DNA of 64,000 nucleotides from Pezicula radicicola (Eukaryota; Ascomycota; Leotiomycetes; Helotiales; Dermateaceae): the NCBI GenBank assembly GCA_003008705.1, contig PDUO01000091.1:3131-67130 (forward strand). The letters run 5' to 3'. The notes under the pieces are model-generated. The model saw nothing but the letters and a program-made list of their open reading frames with translations. It ran no database searches and had not been told where the DNA came from. Numbering within the stretch: the stretch's first letter is position 1; each line of letters begins with the position of its first letter. Made by a program: the position numbers and the translations under genes. Below, piece by piece: positions 1 to 10,512 of the stretch.

Positions 1-634
1 TAAAGACTACTATATTTAGTATAGACTAAATCGTATAAACTACTAAGTTAGGAAAGCTTTATATTACTTTATAAAACACTAGTATAAAACACTAGTATAA
101 AACACTAGTATAAAACACTAGTATAAAACACTAGTATAAAACACTAGTATAAAATACTAGTATAAAACACTAGTAAGGTAATACAATATATAAAACACTA
201 TATATTTTACTTATATAGATTACCTTATTTAGTCTACTTAAATTAAACCTTACTATTCCTACTTAAACTAGTAATCTTTCTTACTAAACTATAAACTAGT
301 TTATAACTAGTAAAATACTAGTTTACTCATCTCCTTCCTTATCCGTTTAATTCGGCTAGTTTAGCCTGTAATATAGGCTATACCTAATATAGTAATATAT
401 AATACATAAACTAAGGTTATATGATTACTATAGCCGAAGTTATAGACGAATATAGTACTTTAGTTATAGGGGATTAGAGACTACTAAAGGTTACTATAAC
501 TACAGGGTACTTATAGTGTATAATTTACTATAGTACGAAATTATACTATAATACAACAAAATTATTATTATTTTAATATAATATTCTTGGGTATTACTAT
601 CAATTTGATTCATTGTCCTTTTCTTCTCTTCTTA
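1..634. other. AT-rich host DNA without a gene
   Basis: Very AT-rich sequence dominated by TA, TAG and TTA words, with stop codons in all frames. No gene is visible. It contains the 13-bp tandem array listed separately. The composition is that expected of old repeats mutated by RIP. Confidence 0.6.
71..176. repeat. 13-bp tandem repeat, about 8 copies
   Basis: The unit ATAAAACACTAGT (in rotation) repeats head to tail about eight times. One copy differs by a C-to-T change (AATACT for AACACT). No coding potential is seen. Confidence 0.9.
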
Positions 635-1204
635 CAGTGATATATTAAACCTTAGTGGTTTTAACGCTTGGGCCACCCCATCAAAATAATTTAATTAATT
701 AATTGTCGAAAACACTATAGAACTATTCAAGACTATTATAACTTAATAACCAATACTCTAAATCTTATTATAAGTAGCTTAAATTAAAGCTATTAAGTAG
801 AACTAACTAACCTCTAAACTATAGATACTAGTATAACTCCCTTGTCTAGATTAAGCTAATAATACATCGAATTTAGAGTCTATTTCGAAGCCCAAATCGA
901 AGCTCCATATAGCCCATTTCGTGGCTCGAATCAAAGGTATATAAGGTAGGAGTTTAGACAATTGTAAGGTAAGGTAAGGTTAAGGTAGAGGAGAGTAAGG
1001 GTATAAGGCAGGACAATTATATAGTAATTTATATATAATATAACTCTTTCTAGACTATACAACCCTTAGCCTCTATAGTATTAGCCCTTAGAGGGCTTGA
1101 ATAGTGTTGTTACAATATATGGTGCTTTTCGACAATTAATTAATTAAATTATTTTGATGGGGCGGCCTAAGCGTCAAAAAACACTGAGGTTTAATATGTC
1201 ACTG
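635..1204. mobile_element. MITE with about 80-bp terminal inverted repeats (mariner-type)
   Basis: The left end starts CAGTGATATATTAAACC and the right end is its inverse (GGTTTAATATGTCACTG). The inverted match runs about 80 bp, through a shared ATCAAAATAATTTAATTAAT stretch. A TA dinucleotide flanks both ends (633-634 and 1205-1206), the target duplication used by Tc1/mariner elements. The 570-bp element has no ORF, so it is non-autonomous. Differences between the arms are mostly transitions, as RIP would give. Confidence 0.85.
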
Positions 1205-1437
1205 TAGTTTTGATTTCTTTATTTTAATTTTTATATTTTTATATTTTTTTTATAGGGCACTCTTCCCTCCTTCAGCAAATACCTTCCTTTTCTTTCGTTC
1301 GAATTTCATCATAATCAAAACCCATCACTACTAACATAATCAAAAGAAAACATTCATTCCTACCTCCCCAACTCCGTCACACGTAATCAAACTCCATCGA
1401 ATTGAATTAATTCTTCATCTTCATTTTCATTGTAATA

Positions 1438-2584
1438 ATGCTTTCCTTCCCATGCAACAGCAGCAACAACAACAACAACAACTCGAAGGTCCTCCTTGTC
1501 CTCCTCGCCACGATCCTTCTCCTCCTATATCTCTACCTCTACCTGGTCAGAAAATGCCGCTTCCACCGCGTCGACACTATGTCGTTACGACTGGGTTATT
1601 CAACCCGAACATCCTTCTCGTGTATACCCATCTAAGACGCCTGGAAGATACACAACGCTCTAGTCGAGTTAGAGTTCCCAACCACCTTCGCCAGCGCAAC
1701 TATGTTTGCTCTCTTCAAGGTCTACGGCATCCTAAGTATCTCCTCTCTCCTCTGCGGAACGGGCCAGTTCGCATCCAAAGACACGGTCGACAAGCGCTAC
1801 ACCGACACGGGATGTCTCCTGCTCGAGGCCATTCTCAACCCACCTACCTCAGCCTCGGCCATCGAAGCCATTGCGCGCATCAATTACCTGCACGCGCCAC
1901 ATCGTGCCTCGGGCAGGCTCAGCGACGCCGACATGCTCTACACCCTCTCGCTCTTTGCGCTCAAACCGTGCCGATGGGTCGCTAAGTACAAGTGGAGAGA
2001 GTTGACAAGCTTAGAGAGATGTAGCGTCGGCACGCTATAGAAACAGCTGGGCGAGGCATTGCGAGTCAATTTCGATCTGCTTCCGGGAAGCCAAGCCGGT
2101 TAGAGAGATGATGTCGACTAGCTCGAACAAATGGACTGCTGGAGTCGTGAATACCAGGACGCCTATATGGTGCCTGCATCGACCAATAAAACGGTTGCCG
2201 ACACGACCTCGTTCTACATGGTATGGAAGCTGCCATCGAGACTCAAGCCTATAGGAAGGCAGGTGGTTGCGACTCTGCTAGAGGAAAAGCTTCGAGAAGC
2301 GATGATGTGAGTTCGCCACTCTAGTAATATTAGTAAAGATAATAAGACAGGGCGCATGTTAACCTATCCATCTGAATAGAATTCCAAAGCCTTGGAAGAC
2401 GTGTCTCCAGGGCGGCGTTCTACCTAGGGACCAGGGAAAAGAATACTTTCCGGAAGGGTTTGTAGCGAGCGAGCTAGGTCCCTTAGCACCGAGAAACTGC
2501 GGGAAGGAGCAAATGGAGGCTGAGAGAGAGAGACTGGAGTCCCGGTGGGCATCTGAGATTGGCAAATGCCCCTTTCTTGTCTAG
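1438..2584 (+). pseudogene. mpaB-like ER-bound oxygenase, RIP-damaged
   Basis: One frame runs from the ATG through a membrane segment (LLVLLATILLLLYLYLYLV), then the block FALFKVYGILSISSLLCGTG, the AIARINYLH segment and DMLYTLSLFALKP...WRELTSLERC. This order is that of the MpaB-type (DUF2236-related) oxygenases of ascomycetes. The frame carries stops at 1633, 2038, 2101 and 2119. Where the family has Gln or Trp these are TAA/TAG, as C-to-T or G-to-A RIP would give. An intron with donor GTGAGT follows at about 2306-2379. The last exon (2380-2584) keeps the FPEG...SELGP and KCPF end of the family, but about 50 residues before it are missing. The family and the broken state are clear; any role of the ancestor is inference. 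Confidence 0.75.
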
Positions 2585-4629
2585 AAGAGCGATTGAGCAG
2601 GGCTGATATGTCTTGGTTGCCAAGTTTACTTGTAAGTTATCTTAGACATAGAGTGTGTCTGCAGTTAGGAAATTGAACACAACAAGATTCTTAGATATCG
2701 CCGGCCTTTTCTCTTTCTTAGGAAAGGTGATGTATTCCGCTCGCTGAGATTAGGACCATGATGAAATTATAGAATGCTAGAGGGAATACTCATAGAAAAG
2801 GGGGCCGAAATACCGCCTGCAAACTACCCACCAAATACTCGAGCAGAAGCACTAGTTCCATAAAATGCTATGAAGACAACCAATAATCTACTATTGCATA
2901 TACAGCAGGAACAAACAACACTAAAGTCACGAACTTCGATACCAACAGCTGCTAGTGACCGTATTCCTTCTCTGTGCGGCGCATCGTACTCATCTAAACA
3001 AATATATAGGGTACCAGCTAGTCGTCCCATTGAAACCTCGACAGTCTATGGCCGGCTCTGAACCAAGGAATCCGGCCTTGAGGACAGTAAGAATTGCGAG
3101 GCCCTGTGCTTCCACTTAGTGAACCCCTCGCAAGATAACAATGCCTCATAAAGACAGCATTGCACGGGACGAAAGAGAACTCACCTTTGCATTTACAAGA
3201 ACGGACAGAGAATAATGGGGTGGGGTGTATTACTTTGTGAGGTGTTGTTTTTATTTGGATAGATAGGTTACTTAAACTACCTAAGTGGGTTAGTAAAGTT
3301 CTATTTCTTATATCTTAATAGATAGGTAATTACAAGACACCTTCAGGATTAGGACCAGAACGCAAGCCGTCTAAGTGAATTAAAAGAAACGTCCAATTTT
3401 TTGCTGGTCATAATACGAAACTATTGATGATGGCGAAACAGGAGATAAATGAATTTTAAAGTGTAGCAGGAAGATATTACTGACAATACGTAATTAGAAG
3501 CAATGAGAATCTGGACTACAGAGTAAGCACCAAAATTATTTCTCGAGGCCATGAAGTTCTGGTTCTACTCGCTGAGTTTTTCCTTGGTACTATACTTCAC
3601 ATCAACCCTATGGATTTCTTATCGGAAGTCCTCACTCTGCGCCCATCTGGTCTCAATTTAATCTCCAAAGTCGTGTCCACAGCGAATTTCATGGGGTACT
3701 TTACTAAACAATCGCTAGTCTCAGATTGTGCACAACAAAAGCTAGATATATACATATATAATCAAAGCAATAGACATATATGGGTAGCTATTATTAGGTC
3801 AAAAGCACCTTCTATAGAGGTAATATAACCGATTTATGTTGAGGATCTTGCTGTACTTCTAAATCTCGAATATGAATTTCTGCACTGTTGATTTAGCTAG
3901 TTGTTGCTTGCTAGAAGAAATAAGACCAGGACAACAGAAACAACTGTCCTAGTAGTATAGCTCGTTGAAACGTCTGCCGGGAACTATAAAAGGAACTCTG
4001 CAAGCTACTTTCGTAGTCTTTAGTCTCCGGAAGATGGTCTATCTTATGATTTCTGGTGTAGATCTTATACAAATTTTTTGGTGATTTTACCTTGTACTTA
4101 CGTATTTCTAATTCTTGTAACAATTTAGAAATCCTCTTAAGGTTTCAAATAGTCTAATCCTCTTCTGTCCATTCTTTGTACTGCGTGCTAACGAGATGTA
4201 TAGTACAATCTTCATTTATACTCGCTTAGCCAAAAGGGGCTTCCTTTATTGAAGTCTATAAATAAGCAAGAATCCGATTACATAACACAAGCACGCCGTA
4301 GAAATTAAAGTTAGGACACTTGGTTACCGAAATACCCTAAGTAACTAACTTATATCTCTTTGGTGTTCTCGAATTTCGGTTGAAGAACGTAGATCCAAAG
4401 TCTCTGTATATTACTTAAGCGACCATTCTCTAACTTGACCTCCGAAAACATAACCTCCTTCTTCTCCGGGTTCCAACGTAAGGAAATGTCTTAGTATACT
4501 AAAGTTGGGCAAGAAGACCAGCAAAGCCAGTGTCCTACACACTATTAGTAGCGTTGCTAAAGAAGACTAGAGGGATGATAGAATCTTTTTTACATCCGAG
4601 TTGTAATATCGAAATAGAGTATAATTTGT
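2585..4629. other. No recognisable gene; decayed host sequence
   Basis: Only short frames occur (for example 2870-3061, 3610-3828, 3911-4123) and none resembles a family I know. The minus strand at 4,390-4,500 reads like worn coding sequence interrupted by stops. Probably old, mutated repeat or gene remains. Confidence 0.5.
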
Positions 4630-4890
4630 TTATTCCTTATGCAAAGAGGGACTCCTAGTTAGGGTTGTGATCAGAAAGTAAGAAGCAAGGCCGTTACTAG
4701 TAGCACACTTAGCTAAAGTCAAGATACTCAAGCTATCGCTCGGCCAGTGACTCTCCTTGGTTCCCTCAACAACAACGCTTTCCACACGTTCAATGTTAAT
4801 TTCTCTCTCGTCTTCTGTGTTAGAAAGGGAAATCTCATCTGGATTCTTACTTTCCTCGCCAGCAGGCTTAGCAGCAAACAACTCGTCCAC
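4630..4890 (-). other. Short acidic open frame beside the viral block
   Basis: An 86-codon frame, opening with GTG, Glu/Ser-rich at its start and hydrophobic later, with no known motif. It lies just outside the left edge of the viral block and could be the 3' part of a host gene or of a further viral gene. Composition does not decide between them. Confidence 0.25.
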
Positions 4891-4943
4891 TTAATACTAT
4901 TTTGTGTATTACAAAAGTGAGTTAATTAGTAGTTTTAACACAC

Positions 4944-6869
4944 CTACCCTTCATTGTACGGGTAGAAGCACCCTATCATGTGCATGTGCCAGTAGGTACA
5001 CATGTCGTAGAGCTCGGGAACCACGAAGTGTGCACTGAACGTGGCAGAGACAAAGGCTATTTCATCCTTGATGAAACTCATCAACTCCTCATTGGAGACT
5101 ATTTGCAGCAGCTCCATGTTGGCTATGGCGTACGTCTGGGATCCAGACTTGAGGGATCTGATCACTGACATGATCTCCCTTGGGTCAGTCATGGCCTTGC
5201 GGACTCCCGTCCTCCTCTTGAGCATATCGCATCTTTCTTTGGATGGTTCCACCAGGAGATACGATACACCTCTGTCTGCTCTGAGTACGTCCAATGACTG
5301 CCCGGTCCCAGTACCAACGTCTAAAACCACCTTCCTACTCCCTGCTTTGTCCAGAGCCAACTTGATGAGATGTTGCTTTAGAGAGTCGCACCACAACAGA
5401 ACTTCGCGCCTCCTGGACTCCGTGTCTCTCTTCACGGACCCAAAAGAGGCCAGGACTGAAGTGACGGCACTGCTACCGTTGGCGAAGGCCTTATCCACCC
5501 TCTTGAAGGCAGTCTTTGAAATTACGTCTTCGCCATTTGGGCACAGTTTGAGCCTCACCTCCACTATGTCCCCTTCCTTTGAGTCTACAGGAATGTCTGC
5601 TCCTTCAAATACCAGATCTCCATCCGAAGTGTACAAGGAACCGCCGCGGCCTACCGAAAGTTCCACGGATTTCTCCGCTTTCATTTTTCTGGACGTAGTG
5701 GTGCCAGGCCATAGGGCTATCACCCCATCGGTGGGATATGCAGTGGACCTGGAGACCCTCTCCGCTTCAAGCAGCGAACTCTCGTACGGCTTCACTCTCG
5801 CTACACCGCACCCACAAGCCTCCTGTAGCTTACGGAATTCTTCCAGTGACCACCTGTAGTCTCTCTCTCTCGGGGATGGCCTGCCGTCAAGCTACATGAG
5901 CATATCTATCAGAAACATGCCATGAGACACGGTGTTTTCCACATCCACGACTACGGGTGAGCTGGATCGAAGCCTTTTGGGCAAGACTCTGCATCCTATA
6001 TGAGGATAGTCTTTGCCCTTAGCAAACACGTGCATGACACCGCTGAACACCAGGATTGTATGCCCTTTCTCCGTCTACTTTAGGAGTGTACACAGCACCC
6101 CTCTTTTGTACTCTCTTGGAGTCCCATGCACTGGGGCTGAGGTTGTTCATGGAGGCCAGACTGTCTCCGGTTATAAAGCTAGTGATATTCCCCCATGTTG
6201 GATTGAAGGAACATAGGGACTCCATAGCCTTTTGGATCCCGGAGCCCTCAGTCCTGGGTATAGCCACGGTAGCTGTGCATAAGTCTTTGCCTGCTATGTT
6301 GCGCATGTGTATGTATAACATTTGCCCCATTGGAGAACGTATCTCTGACAGAGTGCCGTCTACTTCGGGTAGTCCTGCAGCAGAGGAGTCTTCCACCTTG
6401 TACACTGAGACGCTCTTCACGGAACACTTGGGGGAGACCTGGAACACTGAGTCTACGCGTACTACCTCACCCTTGTATATCCATGGCGTGAAGATGTGCT
6501 CGAGAGAGAGGTATGCTTCTCGTCGGGGACAGAGCAGAGACTCCTGACATTGGGAGACCTGGCTAATAACAGAGCAGCGCCTGGAACCTCGGCTAGCTCA
6601 ACTTCAAGAAAAGCCGATGTACTCGATAGTCTATAGGAGACACACTTGGGGGTGGAAGGTAGCCTGACGTGCATCCTTCTAGGGTAGGAGTCAAAGGGCG
6701 GGGACCTTGGGCTGGCAAGGCTAAGTCTGGAGGGATCTATAGGGCACGTATCACACGACCACACCGAAGTGTGAGCCTCGTCTGCTGACCTCATCTGGTA
6801 TATACGCTCTTTGATAGCCGAGCCGTATGCCATACATGTGTTGTTCTGTTCGCGCTCCGCTTTCTCCAT
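4944..6869 (-). pseudogene. Viral mRNA capping enzyme (guanylyltransferase-methyltransferase), broken
   Basis: Caps viral mRNA 5' ends. The ATG at 6869 opens an N-terminal part of about 250 residues, in the place of the RNA triphosphatase domain of poxvirus- and asfarvirus-type enzymes. The guanylyltransferase follows: motif I is KVDGER at about 6066-6083, with the nucleotidyl-accepting Lys; a motif III-like VVVDVEN...FLIDML lies near 5,900-5,950; motif IV is TDGVI at about 5,730, followed by RKMK. The C-terminal domain has a SAM-binding loop (VLDVGTGTGQS) and is methyltransferase-like. Breaks: frameshifts near 6,545 and 6,055 and a TAG near 5,893. The end at 4944 looks short for the methyltransferase domain and lies at the junction with host DNA. 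It is divergent from the small gene at 7002. Guanylyltransferase and methyltransferase are well supported; the triphosphatase is inferred from position. Confidence 0.8.
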
Positions 6870-7001
6870 GGTATAAAACCGTGGGCTTTTTTCTGTATCC
6901 CTTTACTAGCGACCGTTCTTGCGGACGTGCGCAGAGGCAACTCCGTTGCAGACCTACACACCACATAACCCACGAGTCTCCAGGAGACAAAAAAAGAGGA
7001 A

Positions 7002-7231
7002 ATGTCATCAGAAAAAGGATCCGGTGAATCTGCGCAGAAGAAAGAAGTAGAAGTTCCAGAAAGACAAGGCACAGAACCAAAGGGCCTTGTGGACCGTGCT
7101 ATAAGAGAGATAAGCTCTGGACTGACGAAGACCTTTACTATATAGAGTACGGTCCCAGGAGGGAACTCCTCAAACCGCACCTGAGATGCGTACGCTCCCC
7201 TGAATGTTAGCTGGATTCTGTGCACCCGCGT
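7002..7231 (+). pseudogene. Small viral gene, two in-frame stops
   Basis: An ATG opens 49 codons of charged, Glu/Lys-rich sequence ending in GLVDRAIREISSGLTKTFTI. The same frame continues past a TAG and a TGA to a final stop at 7229-7231 (DAYAPLNVSWILC near the end). The opposite strand has a longer frame (6791-7234), but its content looks like antisense. The gene would diverge from the capping gene across 6870-7001, where a TATAAAA lies at about 6,875. No family recognised. Confidence 0.35.
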
Positions 7232-7303
7232 CATAGGATGAGCGCTGATGATGTGCTGTGAGCACAGCGTGTCAGAAGACCGGGCTTATGTGTCTTCATA
7301 TGC

Positions 7304-7318
7304 TTTTTTTTTAAAAAA
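7304..7318. terminator. T9A6 tract between convergent viral gene ends
   Basis: TTTTTTTTTAAAAAA lies 73 bp past the stop of the small plus-strand gene and 65 bp past the stop of the nucleotidyltransferase gene. It is one of six such tracts 3' of viral genes. A transcription-end or 3'-processing role is inference. Confidence 0.35.
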
Positions 7319-7382
7319 CGCAGTCTGGTGCAGGGAAGGAAGTTCTGTATCGCTTTATCGGTCAACGCTATGAGGCCATGTA

Positions 7383-8429
7383 TCAAATGGGAGGCTCTAG
7401 GTGCACATTGGAATAGAGGTTCCCTAACAGGGAGAGTCGCAGCAGTGCGATCACGGAAGTAGGTAAGAGATCTGAACAGTATTGCCACTCAAGATGGTCC
7501 CTGAACTCATTCCAGCTCTTGTTCATGATATAGTTGACACACCTCTTGAATAGGTCCCTATGGCCAGGACTCATGTCGGGAAAGTACGGCTCAAAGTCTA
7601 TCACAAGGGAGAACCTGTCGGACATATCTCTCCTCCTAAAAGGTCCTTTATCTATCTCCGCTATAACATCGCTTGGGACCCTGAGTTCCCCGCTAGTAAA
7701 CTCCTTGTGACCCATCGTGGCCAACTCAAAGCCGCGCGAGACGTGCTTTTCTATGCAACGAGGGGCATTCATGGTTCTCATAGACGTAGGGTCTTCTTGT
7801 AGCTCCCACCAGTGCATCTTTTTCACGGAGCTCAATCGGTGATACATTGATCCAGCACAGTACCCCGAGACGAAGCACTGGACCACTGTAGAGTGGAAGT
7901 TGACTATGGAGCTGAACGCCTTGTGTCCCCTGACGTACACTACCTGTACACGGAAGCCGTTCATATAGCCTATGTGAGCCATCCCTGTGCCACCGTTCAA
8001 GTAGGAGTCCTGTGTCTCTTCTTCAGTAGGCTGCGAGTTCTCGTCATCTTTGTCCCATGTGGCTCCTAGATTTTCGAGCCTGGCCATGAAGTCTGTCTTA
8101 CCTGTTTCACCGCTACAAAACCAGTCACAGTCTGAGATGTTACTATATCCGTCCTTGTAGATGAAGCGCCTTGCTCTGGACCCCGACAATACAGTATTGG
8201 TGTCCCTGAGTAGCTCCATGAGTTCAGCGGGCTTGTTAGTGAGCTGGGAAAAGAAAGTGAGAGAGTCCTGGCTCTCCCTACGTACATCCTCCAATGAAAT
8301 GTTGCTAAAGGCCTCGACCACGAGAGGGTACTCATGTACAGGAATCTCCGAAGCTATCTTTCTTACTATCTCTAGAGGTAGAGAGCTCCCTGTTGTTCTT
8401 CCGTTCATCTTTGAGGACTTCTTGTCCAC
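7383..8429 (-). CDS. Viral nucleotidyltransferase-fold protein with F-box-like start, intact
   Basis: An uninterrupted 348-residue frame. Residues about 17-40 (LPLEIVRKIASEIPVHEYPL) resemble an F-box-like segment. Residues about 82-105 carry the nucleotidyltransferase signature: LSGSRA (the G-S pair) and ISDCDWF (paired acidic residues), spaced as in polymerase-beta-fold enzymes. Further on come FHSTVVQCFVSG and a KHVSRGFEL segment. This order matches a family of uncharacterised fungal proteins (GSRA ... SDWDF ... FHS ... RG) that I recall from ascomycete and basidiomycete genomes. In the virus it could replace a poly(A) polymerase-like enzyme or act on host factors; both are inference. The frame is open while neighbours are broken. 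Confidence 0.6.
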   Translation of the reverse strand: MDKKSSKMNGRTTGSSLPLEIVRKIASEIPVHEYPLVVEAFSNISLEDVRRESQDSLTFFSQLTNKPAELMELLRDTNTVLSGSRARRFIYKDGYSNISDCDWFCSGETGKTDFMARLENLGATWDKDDENSQPTEEETQDSYLNGGTGMAHIGYMNGFRVQVVYVRGHKAFSSIVNFHSTVVQCFVSGYCAGSMYHRLSSVKKMHWWELQEDPTSMRTMNAPRCIEKHVSRGFELATMGHKEFTSGELRVPSDVIAEIDKGPFRRRDMSDRFSLVIDFEPYFPDMSPGHRDLFKRCVNYIMNKSWNEFRDHLEWQYCSDLLPTSVIALLRLSLLGNLYSNVHLEPPI

Positions 8430-8583
8430 GTGGCTTTCTGGATGTGGTGAGTGTACTTGTTGTGTCTACTGCTGGGACCACTGTGAACATGCGCAACGAC
8501 GTTGCAAGCCCTCTTCGAGCAGCACATAATGCGTGGAGTCAGCGGGCTTGGTTTCCTTTGACTGAAGGGTTCAGCTGTGTGTA

Positions 8584-8596
8584 CCCCCCCCCCCCC
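8584..8596. repeat. C13 homopolymer in divergent viral intergenic region
   Basis: Thirteen consecutive C between the divergent starts of the nucleotidyltransferase gene (8429) and the RNA polymerase gene (about 8605-8662). Its function is unknown; it may be a promoter element or a slippage-prone tract. Confidence 0.7.
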
Positions 8597-8604
8597 TACG
8601 TGTC

Positions 8605-10440
8605 TTGAGCTTATGCGGCGCGGTCGCTATAGCTTCCCGGATACATCCTTACTATCTTCCCATGAGATGCAGCCAGACAAAACTTCTGTGGAGAGAAGAG
8701 TGTATAAGGGCTATAAGATGCGTTCAGGACAAGAAGGGTTCCCTTCCTGCTGAAACCGTAGACGTGTCCAACCTGATAGAGTACAGCTCCGGATGCTCTC
8801 TGCACAGAGGTTCGTGTTTTGGTCATATGTGCAGGACTCCCACTGGGAACGTACTGCCTCCACACTCTTTGTCATTTAGGTCCGGAGACATCAGGACACA
8901 GTGCTACATAGCCGCATCTAAAGCTTTCGAGGAAGACAGTGATGAGTACATATCTGCTCTCAAGAGGACAAACTATGGCAAGGAGGGGGCACCTGAGAAG
9001 TATAATGTCCACTCCTGTAGCAGGGAGCGCCAGGCTCGTGTACGTCCCTCACGATGACGATGACCCCAACAAGGTGTTTATATCGGAGAACCTTGCGTCC
9101 GAAATACTCTTCTGTGCCCCGGAAATGCTCGATGATGGCACGATAGGAGCGAGATATGTGGAGCGTCCTCTAGCAGAAGGGGACTTTGTGATGGTAGAGA
9201 GGGCTCCGTCTCTCTCCAAGTTCAACAACCAGCCCTTCAGGCTCTCCTTCTGGGACATAGAATGCATGGGAATGCGCCCCAAGGTGTTCAGCTACTTCCA
9301 TGGGGACTACGACGGGGACGAGTGCCACATATACGCTTTGGGAAGCCCGGGATCAATGCAAGAGGCGTCTCTCTGGAAGGCCCCGCTGGACAGGAACCTC
9401 TGTGTTGCTGAGTCTTATATGCAGGAGAGATTCCCAGGGGTATGTGCCAAAGTGGAGGGGAAAGGAGGACTGGAATTCATAGAGTACAACACCTTGAGCT
9501 TTAACGAGATAATGGAGGGCAAGACAGAGCTTCCGATGGGCAACTTTGTCAGGAACAAGAGAGATCACCTGCGTATGTTCTCTGAAAGGATGCATCTCAC
9601 CAGTGGCACAGAAGGCTTCTTGCAGGACTCGGTGAAGGGGGTTAGAGACATAATGAGGCAACAGATATCAGAAGGAAAGATAGGAGACATGAGCAGAGTG
9701 GCGAGAATATCTGCGATGTGCTTTGTAGAGGAAAGGAGGGAGGTACTTCAGTTGTCACACGCAGGTCCAAGGTACTGTTAAACCGAAATACTGAGGGATC
9801 TACAGGATGCCCTGTGGTAAGATGTGTGATGGTGCTGTGCCAAGCTTCGCAAGAGGCTGCCCTCCATGCTCGCAGGGTGGGTTCTACTGAGTCGGCAGGA
9901 ATAGACCTTGTCAACAACTTACTAAGAGGAAGGACCGAAGAGGGAAAGGATGTGCTACAAGATACTATGCTTATCCTAAAAGGCATCTCTGTGGAGATAG
10001 CAAGATTAAGCCTCAAGGCCACCTGGTGCTATGATACCAGAGACGCTATTGTGGTCATAGCCAAGGACGACGCCTTTGGTCCGGAAACTCCCGGGCTCTT
10101 AGTGGGAGCCTTCAGCCCTGTGATCCTTTCCAGAGTACAAGAGAACCGCAGGAGAGAAGTGTGTAGAATCGCAATTTGCATCGTCTACAACTACTACAAC
10201 CTAGAACTGGAAGGAGATGACATAGAGGATATGGTAGAGGTCATGTGCTACAAAGTGGGACTGTCAACTTTGCCCTTGACCACGCGTGAAGGTATGCTCA
10301 GCAGAGGGCTTGCTTGGATGGAGACTTTCATGGAATGCGACTACACGAAACTACCAGGTCTTGCAGGTCAATATCAGAGGCCAACAGCGCCACGTCAGCG
10401 ACAATGTGTGCTAACTTCTCTCTCTTGTAACACTGCGTAA
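8605..10440 (+). pseudogene. Viral DNA-dependent RNA polymerase, largest subunit (RPB1-like), broken
   Basis: The first in-frame ATG is at 8662. The middle part (8939-9781 frame) has the core signature of the largest subunit in order: HLRSIMSTPVAGSARLVYVP (the clamp/active-site approach), GDFVMVERAPSLSKF (family GD.V...RQPSLHK), then HGDYDGDECHIYALGS, the three-aspartate metal-A loop (family NADFDGDEMN). The last part (9718-10440 frame) has a Thr-Pro-Gly-rich segment that could be the C-terminal catalytic region. At about 590-610 residues it is much shorter than cellular or poxvirus subunits. The frame changes near 9,000 and again near 9,750, so it is inactive. The active-site loop makes the family call firm; the boundaries are not. 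Confidence 0.8.
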
Positions 10441-10447
10441 GGCGAGC

Positions 10448-10456
10448 TTTTTAAAA
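10448..10456. terminator. T5A4 tract between convergent viral gene ends
   Basis: TTTTTAAAA lies 8 bp past the RNA polymerase stop and 57 bp past the stop of the convergent gene at 10513. It has the same form and place as the other five tracts. Function inferred. Confidence 0.35.
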
Positions 10457-10512
10457 GGCCTTTCCTTCATGATACCCCAAACCAAGGAGAGCTGATGCTA
10501 TACCTCACAGGT

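Noticed and set aside
4890..4943. GTAGGT...AATAG as an intron joining the methyltransferase to the 86-codon frame at 4630
   Set aside because: No splice choice joins the two frames, and the other viral genes have no introns; the AT-rich stretch looks like junction DNA.
5041..5859. 272-codon plus-strand frame
   Set aside because: Mirror of the methyltransferase/guanylyltransferase coding strand, which carries recognisable motifs.
6791..7234. 147-codon minus-strand frame as the start of the capping enzyme
   Set aside because: Its lower part is antisense to a plausible plus-strand gene, and the ATG at 6869 gives a better capping start; only the first 45 codons look protein-like.
8393..8608. 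ORF through the C13 tract
   Set aside because: Low-complexity run in an intergenic gap; no protein-like content.
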